The notes under the pieces: generated by a model
Database searches by the model: none
Told to the model about the DNA's origin: nothing
The model's input: the letters and a program-made list of their open reading frames with translations, nothing else
Part shown: piece after piece, positions 33,187 to 42,117 of the stretch
Numbering within the stretch: position 1 is the stretch's first letter
Layout: every line of letters starts with the position of its first letter
From: PALSA-1006 sp041660815
Lineage (GTDB): Bacteria > Pseudomonadota > Gammaproteobacteria > Burkholderiales > Gallionellaceae
DNA length: 64,000 nt
Assembly (NCBI GenBank): GCA_041660815.1
Contig: JBAZVN010000001.1
Span: 124,001-188,000, forward strand
Direction: 5' to 3'
Position numbers and translations under genes: made by a program

Positions 33187-34410
33187 TTACTTCCAAAGTA
33201 GCTGCTTTAACTTATGCTCAAAACACAACAACACAGACTCTTTACTCAAATTTTCCACTGCAAATCTGCGAGCGCTCTTACCCAAGCTCTCCCGAAATTC
33301 GCGATCCGACTCCAACTGCCGCAAAGCTTTCACAAAAACTTGTACATTACCCGGTGCCACCACTATGCCGCAGCTAGACACGACACTTGCCAACTCCGTT
33401 CCTTCATGTGCAGTTGCGAGAATTGCGCGACCACTTGCCATCATCCCAGTCAATTTTGAAGGCATCACTAAATCTGCCGCATCGGCTCGTTGCGGTAAGA
33501 GATGAATATCCCCCAGATTAAGCAACTCGTTTAAACGCGCCAAAGGTTGTAACGGCAACCATAATACATTAGATAAATCACTCGCCAACGCCTGCATACG
33601 CGTCTTTGCCGCACCATCTCCGCACAACACAAATAAAATTTTCGACGCCTCACTCGCAAAAATTCGAGCCGCCTCGACCACAATTTCCAAGCCCTGCTTC
33701 TCCCCCATATTTCCGGAATATAAAGCCACTACCGTACCCTCAGGGATATTCAACTCATCGCGGAATACACTCTTGGACAAATAGAAGATCTCTTCTGTAT
33801 CTACCCAATTTGGAAATAATTGCACGTGTTCTATTAAAACACCCTTATCCAATAAGCGTTGTTGCATCCTGCCAGAAATCGTCGAAACGCAATCGAAGTG
33901 ACTCATCAAAACACGCTCAGCCCATAACGCAAACTTTCGGACGAGGGGGGCTCGTAAGATTCCCATATCAAACGCCGCATCTACCTCGAAGTCTTGAACA
34001 TGAAGCCAAGCTTTAGCATAGGACAGCCTTGCCACAAACCATGCACTGGGCGCACAAAAAAGAGGGGGTTCAATCACCAACACCACATCAGGCTTCCACA
34101 ATGCTTGCCACAACATAATAGGCAAACTGCTTAATGCGAAACTGACCAAATGCAGTATCCGTTTTAAACCAGAAGGTTTTGGGGGTACCCACAAGGGACA
34201 GCGCCAAATATCAACTCTGAATTTCGTTTCACGATGATAGCACCAAGAAGAATGCTCTTGTGAAACGCACCACTCTGGATAATAGGGCGGTGCAGTTACC
34301 ACGCGTACTTCATGCCCATGCTCTGCAAGCCACTCAGCCATCTCACCGGTATATTTGCCAATACCGATTTTTTCTGGCGAGTAATTAGTGCCGTGAATCA
34401 GGATGCGCAT
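33187..34410 (-). CDS. WcaI-type glycosyltransferase (GT4)
   Basis: A 407-residue GT-B glycosyltransferase. The start MRILIHGTNYSPEKIGIGKY and the VVTAPPYYPEW segment match the WcaI family from colanic acid loci. The nucleotide-sugar site includes YSGNMGEKQGLEIV near residue 230 and the DLVMPSKLTGMMASGRAILA stretch near 310, which is the GT4 E-x7-E region in variant form. In colanic acid synthesis WcaI adds a fucose, but donor choice here is not proven. It overlaps the WcaF-like gene by 13 bases. Confidence 0.88.
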   Translation of the reverse strand: MRILIHGTNYSPEKIGIGKYTGEMAEWLAEHGHEVRVVTAPPYYPEWCVSQEHSSWCYHRETKFRVDIWRCPLWVPPKPSGLKRILHLVSFALSSLPIMLWQALWKPDVVLVIEPPLFCAPSAWFVARLSYAKAWLHVQDFEVDAAFDMGILRAPLVRKFALWAERVLMSHFDCVSTISGRMQQRLLDKGVLIEHVQLFPNWVDTEEIFYLSKSVFRDELNIPEGTVVALYSGNMGEKQGLEIVVEAARIFASEASKILFVLCGDGAAKTRMQALASDLSNVLWLPLQPLARLNELLNLGDIHLLPQRADAADLVMPSKLTGMMASGRAILATAHEGTELASVVSSCGIVVAPGNVQVFVKALRQLESDREFRESLGKSARRFAVENLSKESVLLCFEHKLKQLLWK

Positions 34411-34979
34411 ATAGCGGTACTAAATCTAGGCTTAATTGGCTTGGCAGGACTGCCAACGCACACCATCATGGAAGGCAAGTCATGGAATACTGAACTTCTT
34501 GCGCCCACAACTGCGCCCGCACCAACACTAACACCAGGGGCCACAAAAACATCTGCCGCTAGCCACGCCTCCTCCCCTATCGTCACTTTTTTAGCGAAGA
34601 TGGAAAAATTGGGCTGACTGTAATCGTGGCTGGCAGCACACAAATAAGAACGCTGTGAAATAACTACATTTTTACCAATCTCAATCTCGCCTAAGCTATA
34701 CAAAATCACATCATCACCAACCCAAGAAAAGTCACCGAGGGTTACTTTCCACGGGTACGTCGTTTTTACAGAAGGACGAACTAGGACACCCTGTCCCACC
34801 TTGGCACCAAACAGTTTTAATAACCAACGTCGCCAGCCAAACATAAACTGCGGCGAGTAGGCGAACAACGTTGCTTGCACCAACCACCACAACTGAACAA
34901 CAACAGCGGAACGTCCACGGAAACCTGTTGGTAATTTAAAAAAATTTAGCTGCTGAACTCTTTGCATATTCACACTCAT
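34398..34979 (-). CDS. WcaF-type O-acetyltransferase
   Basis: A 193-residue left-handed beta-helix (hexapeptide) acetyltransferase of the WcaF/putative colanic acid acetyltransferase family. It begins with an aromatic helix region (VVVQLWWLVQATLFAYSPQF near 26-45). Hexapeptide turns follow from about residue 58 (GAKVGQGVLVRPSV) through GEIEIGKNVVI to VGAGAVVGARSSV. The conserved His-Asp of AASHDYSQPNF near 115-125 is the catalytic region. It would O-acetylate a sugar of the repeat unit, next to the WcaI-like transferase as in colanic acid clusters. Confidence 0.88.
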   Translation of the reverse strand: MSVNMQRVQQLNFFKLPTGFRGRSAVVVQLWWLVQATLFAYSPQFMFGWRRWLLKLFGAKVGQGVLVRPSVKTTYPWKVTLGDFSWVGDDVILYSLGEIEIGKNVVISQRSYLCAASHDYSQPNFSIFAKKVTIGEEAWLAADVFVAPGVSVGAGAVVGARSSVFHDLPSMMVCVGSPAKPIKPRFSTAICAS

Positions 34980-35107
34980 TTACTTACCCGAAATATTTAC
35001 AACAACCGCCTGCTGTTATTGTGAGTCACAACGCAACGTAGCAAACCAGACACTTTATCAAAAATGTCTTTCAGTTTTTTACCAGTAAAGAAGCATCGAG
35101 TTAGAAG

Positions 35108-36199
35108 TCAATTAAATTCCCCATTAATTAGTTCAGCACATAGTTCATCCATAGCCGTTATGTGCATTGCTCGCGCTTCACAATACTGCTTGAAAGCCGA
35201 CTGTGAAACTAAATTAAATGCACCCGGATCCGAAAGCCAATCACTGATCATATTGGTTGCCCCGGCAACATAATCTGCTGTAGGTGCCAATTTCAAGCCC
35301 ACTGACTCCGATATGATCTGCTCAATGCACCCTCTTGAATAGGCAATGACAGGAACGGCTCTGCTCATCGCTTCATGGATGACCAACCCTTCGGATTCAT
35401 TCACATATTTTGTTGGGAATAGGAATACATCAAGGGAATCGAAAAATTTTCGCTTTTCATCAGCATACACCCCTCCAACATAGAGAACATTTCTTAAAAC
35501 CGATAAGCGACTTTCTACCATGAATCTGACTTTTTCATCCTGATAGGGACCTGCAATTACGAATCGAAGTGTTAGATTTTCACTTTCAGCCCAAGTAGCG
35601 ATGTCCAAGAACTCCAGAATTCCTTTTTCAACACTAATGTTACTTAAGAATCCAATAGTTTGAATTTTTTCGCGTGGACGGACTTCCTCATTCCATAACA
35701 TTAATGCTGCAACACCAGAAATAACTCGAGTTTCTTTTACAACCGGATATGCGCATTTCAAATCCCGTGCCATTTTCTCACAGGCTACAATGTGGATTGT
35801 ATTACTTCCTGCTATTGAAAAGAGTAATCTCGACAACCAGCGAACCCGATTCAGATATTGATAACTATGGTGGTGCAAGTATATCATCCGCCCAAAAAGG
35901 CGCGAAATACATACAAAAACAAGATCGTAAATTTGCCCATTGCCGCCAGACAAACCGAGATAAATTTTGCCCACACGCGCCGCGAGCAAATATAAAAGGA
36001 ATTGGAAAACGCCCCTAAAAGCTACATATAGCTTACTCAATCTCACCATAAACGAACGATCCAAATTTCGAGGAGAATAATCAATTACTAATGGTGCATT
36101 TGTGGATGCAATTTTTTTTCTTACAAACTCAGTAATTAATGACATTCCATGTAACGGTGGTGGAAAAATTCCTATCAAACAAACTTGCTGCAACCTCAT
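35108..36199 (-). CDS. Glycosyltransferase, GT4 family
   Basis: A 363-residue GT-B glycosyltransferase. Visible features are the N-terminal IGIFPPPLHGMSLI loop (P-x-GG-like acceptor region), the donor domain start IGFLSNISVEKGILEFLDIA near 195-214, and the C-terminal NESEGLVIHEAMSRAVPVIA stretch near 290-310 with the E-x7-E pattern. No transmembrane helix is evident, but a hydrophobic segment near 70-80 may touch the membrane. The start at ATG 36199 overlaps the polymerase stop (TGATG). Substrate unknown. Confidence 0.88.
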   Translation of the reverse strand: MRLQQVCLIGIFPPPLHGMSLITEFVRKKIASTNAPLVIDYSPRNLDRSFMVRLSKLYVAFRGVFQFLLYLLAARVGKIYLGLSGGNGQIYDLVFVCISRLFGRMIYLHHHSYQYLNRVRWLSRLLFSIAGSNTIHIVACEKMARDLKCAYPVVKETRVISGVAALMLWNEEVRPREKIQTIGFLSNISVEKGILEFLDIATWAESENLTLRFVIAGPYQDEKVRFMVESRLSVLRNVLYVGGVYADEKRKFFDSLDVFLFPTKYVNESEGLVIHEAMSRAVPVIAYSRGCIEQIISESVGLKLAPTADYVAGATNMISDWLSDPGAFNLVSQSAFKQYCEARAMHITAMDELCAELINGEFN

Positions 36200-37455
36200 C
36201 ACTTTCCCCTTTTGATTAATTTAGCTACTCCCGCAGCTATTGGTATCATCAACATCAAACTAACAGCAAAGTATCCAGCTGACCTTAATGTTATTGAAGC
36301 CAAAAAAATAAAGATCAATGCGGTAAACATTTGCAGGACACTCGCTATTTCCACGCTATCAAGCTTGCGAATTTTCCGCTCTAGCTTAACCCACCACGTA
36401 ATTACAAAAACGATCATAAGCAAACCAATAAAACCCGTCTCTGAAACTATTTTGGAAAATAAAAATGACCCATCTTCAGCATTAAGTTCACCTAAGTGAA
36501 ACACACTTTCCAAAATTTGTCGTGCCGGAACATCCGGTAAGGGCGCACACCCCATCATGTTAAATCCAAGACCTAATCCACTGGTTCGTTGCAAGTTTGC
36601 CCAAGCATCCTGCCAGCCTTGCGCGTAAACAAGACTGGAAATATTTTCAATTTCACTTGTACCAAATAAACCTGAAAAACGGTCGGCAAAAGGTCCAACG
36701 ATCTGCTCATAATTTAGCAGCGCAGCAATAACTGCAGATATAATTATGGCCACAATCAATACAAATCTCCGTGTGAATTTCACTGCCCTCTTTACAAAAA
36801 CTTGATAGATTAACCAGACAAAGATCAACACTACCAAACTTGAAGATCTTGAAAAGAGTACCAAACCGACGAGAGCGAAGGTAGCAAAACGCTTTAATAA
36901 AGGGCTTTTAGAAACTAATAAGATTGCAACACTAGGGAATAAAGAGATGGCTACATGGCTAGGTTCTAAAAAAAAACCTGAAAATTTCCCCTCTAATCGA
37001 TACCCAGCTTGGTTAGGAAATAATCCAGAAAAGAATGCCTCAAACAAAAATGCGAGGAAAGCTAACAACAATATTCTTTTTGCTAATATTTCAAGCCGGA
37101 GCCAATCACTTGCTGTTGCCCGCCACCCAATTTCCAATCCAACCAATACCAATAAAAACATCACAGGTGCGGCTGATAAAAACTTTATAAATTTATCCTC
37201 GCACGGCCCTGTAATCGCAACCAAAAATGAAAATAAAAAAAACACACCCAGCCCCCAAATTATTTGGGCTGAAAAAATGGAAATGCGTAAATTATTTTTT
37301 TGTATCCAGAATGCCCCGACAACAGCAAGAACAACGATATTCAATCCGAGCTTTAACCCACCTATACCAACTGAAAAAGGCCAGAGAAGGGTATTAGCAA
37401 AGAACCATAGAGACAACACATTGGCAACATTGTCTCTGTTATTTGCGAACCCCAT
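36199..37455 (-). CDS. wzy: O-antigen polymerase/ligase-like membrane protein (Wzy candidate)
   Basis: A 418-residue protein with about eleven to twelve hydrophobic segments and a large periplasmic loop (about residues 260-330), the topology of Wzy polymerases. Such proteins have little sequence conservation; the PSHVAISLFPSVAIL segment near 175-189 fits the O-antigen polymerase group. The start at 37455 forms TGATG with the stop of the upstream glycosyltransferase. A start at 37506 would overlap it by 52 bases. It would join repeat units at the outer face of the inner membrane. Confidence 0.8.
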   Translation of the reverse strand: MGFANNRDNVANVLSLWFFANTLLWPFSVGIGGLKLGLNIVVLAVVGAFWIQKNNLRISIFSAQIIWGLGVFFLFSFLVAITGPCEDKFIKFLSAAPVMFLLVLVGLEIGWRATASDWLRLEILAKRILLLAFLAFLFEAFFSGLFPNQAGYRLEGKFSGFFLEPSHVAISLFPSVAILLVSKSPLLKRFATFALVGLVLFSRSSSLVVLIFVWLIYQVFVKRAVKFTRRFVLIVAIIISAVIAALLNYEQIVGPFADRFSGLFGTSEIENISSLVYAQGWQDAWANLQRTSGLGLGFNMMGCAPLPDVPARQILESVFHLGELNAEDGSFLFSKIVSETGFIGLLMIVFVITWWVKLERKIRKLDSVEIASVLQMFTALIFIFLASITLRSAGYFAVSLMLMIPIAAGVAKLIKRGK

Positions 37456-38270
37456 CAATATCCACGCACAAAAGAACGAGCAAAACGTTTCACACAAGCT
37501 ATCCAATATCTGATTCGTGTGCTAGCAGTGGGGTTGATTTTTTTCTGGATAAGGTAAGTTTCATAGATGCCACCATAGCCACTACTAACACCCCCTGTGA
37601 GCATACTGGCGGTGACTTGCTTTAAATAATGTGACTTCAAGCCATCTCCGCAGCGGATAAAAAAATCATAATCAGCGGAAGACTTGAATGCAGTATCAAA
37701 TTGCCCATTTATTTCAAACAACCTTTTGCGATGCAATGCACCAACATGAGCAATAGTCATGTACTTTTTATGCTGAACCCACGTAAACGGTTCCCCCCAT
37801 GTTCGCAAAATTCGACCATATTCATCTACCGTATGGATTTGAGAGCTTATAAATTCAAGCTCATCGCCTAATGAGCATATTGCATTTATATAGTCCGCAA
37901 CTGAATCTGGCGTGTACTCATCACCCGCCCCCAAAAAAGCTATCCACTCACCCGTGGCCTGTGCCACCCCTTTATTCCACGCGTCGTAAATACCACCATC
38001 CGGCTCACTCACCCAATAATCGATTACGTCTTGATTTGCTTTTATCAATTCAAGAGTTTGATCAGTTGAATTTCCGTCAATAACAATCCATTCAATGTTT
38101 TTATAAGTTAACTCTCTAATAGATTGAATAGTCTTAGGCAGGTGGGTTGCCGCGTTAAAAGTAACGGTTATGATTGTAACTAGAGGAGCATTTGGGCTTG
38201 ACTGTTTAATTTCACTTTGAAATCTAAGTCCCCCAACTAATGCATTGTCAATTTTATTAGTATCAATCAT
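37455..38270 (-). CDS. Glycosyltransferase, GT2 family
   Basis: A 271-residue GT-A glycosyltransferase. The start of the catalytic domain is LVTIITVTFNAATHLPKTIQSI near residues 29-50 (only short parts needed: VTIITVTFN), followed by IDGNSTDQT (the D-G/S-T loop), SEPDGGIYDAWNKG near 88-101 and the metal-binding FLGAGDEY. This pattern resembles WcaA-type and related family-2 enzymes. The protein has no membrane helix. It overlaps the Gmd-like gene by four bases and the polymerase by one. Donor not predictable. Confidence 0.9.
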   Translation of the reverse strand: MIDTNKIDNALVGGLRFQSEIKQSSPNAPLVTIITVTFNAATHLPKTIQSIRELTYKNIEWIVIDGNSTDQTLELIKANQDVIDYWVSEPDGGIYDAWNKGVAQATGEWIAFLGAGDEYTPDSVADYINAICSLGDELEFISSQIHTVDEYGRILRTWGEPFTWVQHKKYMTIAHVGALHRKRLFEINGQFDTAFKSSADYDFFIRCGDGLKSHYLKQVTASMLTGGVSSGYGGIYETYLIQKKINPTASTRIRYWIACVKRFARSFVRGY

Positions 38271-39229
38271 GCCTTAGCCTCAGCAATCATATTTGCCACT
38301 ACACCATGCATAGTAACCTTGGCCTGCCAACCTAATTTTTGCCTGGCTTTGCTAGTATCCGCACTACTAATCAATATATCTGTAGGCCGAAATAGCGAGT
38401 GATCTTGCACAACATTATCCCGCCAATTCAAATTCAGTACACTAAACGCTTGATCAACAAATTCTTCAAGGCTATGTGTTTCACCTGTCGCAATCACAAA
38501 ATCGTCAGGTTTATCCAATTGGAGCATCCGCCACATTGCATCAACATATTCTGGGGCCCACCCCCAATCACGGCTTATATCCAAGCGTCCCAAAAAAAGT
38601 TTTTCGTTACTCCCCTCACTAATGCGTTTTGCCGCATGAATAATCTTTTGCGTCACAAAACGCGTGGGGCGCAATGGCGACTCATGATTGAACAGCAAAC
38701 CTGTGCAGGCAAATAACCCGTAAGCTTCTCGGTAATTATTAACCAGCCAAAACGCAGACGCCTTTGCTACGGCATAAGGGCTGCGCGGATTAAATGGCGT
38801 TTGCTCGTTGGCTGGATGACCTTGAGTATCACCAAAGCATTCACTTGAGCCCGCGTGATAGAGGCGAATTTCTTTATCAAACATTCGACAGGCTTCTAGC
38901 ATATTCAACGTGCCGATCACGACGCTTTGAATAGTTTCAGCAGGTTGTTCGAAAGACAGACCGACGGAGGACTGCCCCGCAAGATAATATACTTCGTCAG
39001 GGGAGCTTTGTTTGATAGCCATAAAAACACTCCGAAAATCTTCCGGAACCATGGACACAAATCTCACTTGATCATAAACACCAAGCCGTTTAAGGTTTCC
39101 AAAGACCGCTCCCTGTGCATCCCTTGATGTCCCCCAAACCACATACCCCCTACTTATCAAAAACTGAGCAAGATAACTACCATCCTGACCGCTCACTCCA
39201 CAAATTAAAGCAGATTTACTTGTTGGCAT
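38267..39229 (-). CDS. Second GDP-mannose 4,6-dehydratase-like SDR enzyme
   Basis: A 320-residue extended short-chain dehydrogenase close to Gmd: ALICGVSGQDGSYLAQFL at the NAD site, YHAGSSECFGDTQG at the active site, YAVAKASAFWLVNNYREAYG (YxxxK) and NHESPLRPTRFVTQKI. It is shorter than the first Gmd (372 residues) and diverges through most of the length, so it is a paralogue, not a duplicate. It may act on GDP-mannose for a different 6-deoxyhexose such as rhamnose or perosamine, or on another NDP-sugar. Confidence 0.88.
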   Translation of the reverse strand: MPTSKSALICGVSGQDGSYLAQFLISRGYVVWGTSRDAQGAVFGNLKRLGVYDQVRFVSMVPEDFRSVFMAIKQSSPDEVYYLAGQSSVGLSFEQPAETIQSVVIGTLNMLEACRMFDKEIRLYHAGSSECFGDTQGHPANEQTPFNPRSPYAVAKASAFWLVNNYREAYGLFACTGLLFNHESPLRPTRFVTQKIIHAAKRISEGSNEKLFLGRLDISRDWGWAPEYVDAMWRMLQLDKPDDFVIATGETHSLEEFVDQAFSVLNLNWRDNVVQDHSLFRPTDILISSADTSKARQKLGWQAKVTMHGVVANMIAEAKA

Positions 39230-39237
39230 GTTGGCTC

Positions 39238-39948
39238 TTAACCAGCTTTCTTCAGTGCAATAACTGTATTGATTGAAAAGAACTTAATGAATGGATTGGT
39301 TGGGAAAAATACCGCATGAGTAATCTTCTCTAAAAAATATCGTATGGGATTTGATATCGCGCGTTGAATTCCATATTTAAAATGACCGCAGAATACCGGG
39401 TAAGACTCACCACCAATATAACTAATCTCAAATCCGAAATTCTTGGCTAGGTACTCTACTTTATAACTGCCTAAAGCAGTAGCATGTGTAAAATCACCGT
39501 TTTGATTGACCAAGCCGAATGGGGAATCCGCATTAGGAAACCTAGCCAGTAATACGCCCCCCGGTTTAAGCTTTATGCGAATTTGTGTGAGTAGCTCCTC
39601 CAGATTTTTTTGTTCGATATGCTCAAACACATCTATCGCCACAATTAAATCAGCCCACTCGTTTTCAATCGAAGAAAACTCATGGAATGGAAGCGCCGCA
39701 ATACCTTTAGCTCGCGCGCGGGAAACCAACTCATCATTTAACTCAACGCCAATGACATCCCAATTTTGCATTTTTGAATATGCAAGTAACCCGCCATTGC
39801 CGAACCCAATTTCAACTACATTTTGAATTGAATTCAAGCCGGTTTTTTTAATTTCAGCGCGATAGGTAGCAGCTTCAAATTTCGAGCACTGGCAAAATTG
39901 ATCATTCTCCCAATTCTTCCACACGAGGTATTCTTCATCACGACTCAT
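39238..39948 (-). CDS. SAM-dependent methyltransferase, class I
   Basis: A 236-residue Rossmann-fold methyltransferase. Motif I is VVEIGFGNGGLLAYS near residues 43-57, motif II contains DVIGVELN, and the acidic motif is ADLIVAIDVFEHIEQKN near 103-119, with LKPGGVLLARFPN as post-motif. This matches the Methyltransf_23 type often found in polysaccharide loci, where such enzymes methylate sugars or cap chains. It touches the next gene by one base. The acceptor is unknown. Confidence 0.85.
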   Translation of the reverse strand: MSRDEEYLVWKNWENDQFCQCSKFEAATYRAEIKKTGLNSIQNVVEIGFGNGGLLAYSKMQNWDVIGVELNDELVSRARAKGIAALPFHEFSSIENEWADLIVAIDVFEHIEQKNLEELLTQIRIKLKPGGVLLARFPNADSPFGLVNQNGDFTHATALGSYKVEYLAKNFGFEISYIGGESYPVFCGHFKYGIQRAISNPIRYFLEKITHAVFFPTNPFIKFFSINTVIALKKAG

Positions 39949-40934
39949 TACTTACTCTCCAGCACGGTTTCATAAACAGAAAAATATTTATCTGCGACCT
40001 CATCCCATGTAGGCACATGAAAACCATCAGGCGCTTTCACTTGCTGCAGCGCGGCAGTAAAACTATTTAGAACAGTTTTGAAACTACCCATCTGCACATA
40101 AGAAGCGTAATTAGAATAAGTCAAAGTAGCCCAATCATAATTCGGCAAAATTACCGGCACCCCCATGGCAATGGCTTCTAAATTGGAAATGCCGCCTGAC
40201 TCACCTTTGCTTAGCGTCACTAAAGCACGTGCCTGCGTTAAATATCGAATTTTTTCAGCATCATCCACATTTGAAAGATGGGTCACATATTTATTGTTAA
40301 TTTCTTTCTGAAACAAACTTAAATACGCAGAGTCCGTATCATGAAGTCGCCCAATAAAAATAACTGGAATTTTTAACGCATTAGCAACTTTAGCCAGCAG
40401 TAAAGAATTTTTCCTGGCACAAATTGCACCTACCGATACTAAATAATCTGCATTTCCAACCCAACGATCATGCCGATAAATATCATCTACTCCATGTAAG
40501 ATGGTATGCACTCTGCGGGGACTTACGCCAAACAATTTTTCAAGATAAGCAACCTCGCCCTGTGCAGGAACAACAAAGCCAGAAGCAATTTCTGACATCC
40601 GATAACCCAATCTATCCGCGACTGAGGGACGAAAGTTCCTATACAACGCAATTTCCAACCCGCCAATTCGCGACATCAATGGCGACCTAGAAGTTAATCC
40701 ATCAAGACAGGTGTAGGCAACTGTCTTTACCCCCTTGGCCAAACTGTATCGGGTAACATTATTGGGGTAATAAAAGGCTTGAAGCACATCATATTTCTGC
40801 TCTTTATCCCACCAGCGCACAGGCTGCACATCAACACCTCTTTTTTCTAATGAGTGAAACACACGCTCACAAAGAACGCGAATTCCGCCATCAGCCCAAT
40901 GGAAAGGATGCCCCGCATCAAATGCGATCTTCAT
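39948..40934 (-). CDS. Glycosyltransferase, GT1/GT4-like
   Basis: A 328-residue GT-B protein. The N-terminal domain starts MKIAFDAGHPFHWADGGIRV. The donor domain begins LVSVGAICARKNSLLLAKVA near 178-197, and the ESGGISNLEAIAMGVPVILP region near 252-271 carries the conserved Glu pair of retaining GT4 enzymes. It is short for the family but looks complete. It overlaps the upstream glycosyltransferase by 17 bases. Its sugar donor and linkage cannot be read from sequence. Confidence 0.85.
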   Translation of the reverse strand: MKIAFDAGHPFHWADGGIRVLCERVFHSLEKRGVDVQPVRWWDKEQKYDVLQAFYYPNNVTRYSLAKGVKTVAYTCLDGLTSRSPLMSRIGGLEIALYRNFRPSVADRLGYRMSEIASGFVVPAQGEVAYLEKLFGVSPRRVHTILHGVDDIYRHDRWVGNADYLVSVGAICARKNSLLLAKVANALKIPVIFIGRLHDTDSAYLSLFQKEINNKYVTHLSNVDDAEKIRYLTQARALVTLSKGESGGISNLEAIAMGVPVILPNYDWATLTYSNYASYVQMGSFKTVLNSFTAALQQVKAPDGFHVPTWDEVADKYFSVYETVLESK

Positions 40935-42117
40935 TTATCACCTTCATATACAAGTCATTAATTTTTTTAGCATGCGTATCCGCGTTAAAAAGCTGCGTTG
41001 CCAATTCCAAAGAATTCTTACCATATATCTCGATATTATCTGGAACAATCTTCTTAAGCGCCTCTGCAATTTCAATAGGGTTACACGGGGTAACCAGCTC
41101 ACCATTAATTCCTGGCCTAACAAATCCAGCATAGGTTCCCGTGGCAATAATCGCCTTACCATGTGACATTGATTCAATAATATCCCTGCCCCAAGGGTCC
41201 CCCGATATTGATGTACGAACAACAATTGAAGCTGAATCCAATTCAGATTTAATGTCTTTCTTATAAGGAATAATCTCAACAAGATTTTCTAATTTAAGCT
41301 CTCGAAGCACTTCGAAAAATTGCTCCTCATAACTCTTCCTAAGCGACGACTTAAGCCTTCTCAAAAATCCCGATTTATTTCTTTTCATGTATCCCAGCAA
41401 TACAAATGAACATTGCGCAGCAAGTTCAGGCGAATTATCAATAAATAATCTAATGGCTCGCAAAAAATCAATCTGGCCTTTCCCCTGATGAAACTGTCCC
41501 ATCATCAAGATTCTGAATTTCTCTGTTGCCTGATTCGCACCACATGCGATTACCTCATTGGGGTTAAAATCGAAAGGGTTATAAACGATTGAAATATTGT
41601 TATTTTGCTGAAGACGTGAGGCTTCATTCTCAGAAATACAAACCACATGGTCTGCCCATTGATGAATTCTGCTTATCAATGTAGCTCCAATAAGATACGG
41701 ATCATATCGGCTAGAAAGTAGCTCTCGTACATGAATAAATAATTTATTTGCTGCTTTTGATTTCTTTATCGGTTCCAGCAAATGAGCCAAAACCGAGCTA
41801 TTTAAATGCACCACATCAAAACTATTTTGATGAATATATTCAATCAATCGCGATTTATTTCTATAGTAATTAGTTATCTCTAGCGGCAAACGGTAGAACG
41901 GAGTCCGCCCTGCTTGATTGGAATGAAACTGACCACAATCGATTATTGTGACAGACACCCCTAAATTTTCCAGCCTCAATTTAGCTGCCGGATCATCAAC
42001 AATAGGTACAACAACTTTTACCGTATTTCCCAACTTTAACAAGCCATTTATCAGGATAAATAAACTTTCTGATGCACCACCAAAATTGAGGCCATGTCCA
42101 ATAAATAAAATGTTCAT
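40918..42117 (-). CDS. Glycosyltransferase, GT4 family
   Basis: A 399-residue GT-B glycosyltransferase. The N-terminal GHGLNFGGASESLFIL loop (acceptor Gly-Gly loop) is at residues 7-22. The donor domain begins RILMMGQFHQGKGQIDFLRA near 208-227, and GDPWGRDIIESMSHGKAIIA near 326-345 has the conserved Glu of the family. Its base composition is clearly AT-richer than the flanking core genes. It lies directly after the WbpG-like gene with a four-base overlap. Confidence 0.88.
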   Translation of the reverse strand: MNILFIGHGLNFGGASESLFILINGLLKLGNTVKVVVPIVDDPAAKLRLENLGVSVTIIDCGQFHSNQAGRTPFYRLPLEITNYYRNKSRLIEYIHQNSFDVVHLNSSVLAHLLEPIKKSKAANKLFIHVRELLSSRYDPYLIGATLISRIHQWADHVVCISENEASRLQQNNNISIVYNPFDFNPNEVIACGANQATEKFRILMMGQFHQGKGQIDFLRAIRLFIDNSPELAAQCSFVLLGYMKRNKSGFLRRLKSSLRKSYEEQFFEVLRELKLENLVEIIPYKKDIKSELDSASIVVRTSISGDPWGRDIIESMSHGKAIIATGTYAGFVRPGINGELVTPCNPIEIAEALKKIVPDNIEIYGKNSLELATQLFNADTHAKKINDLYMKVINEDRI

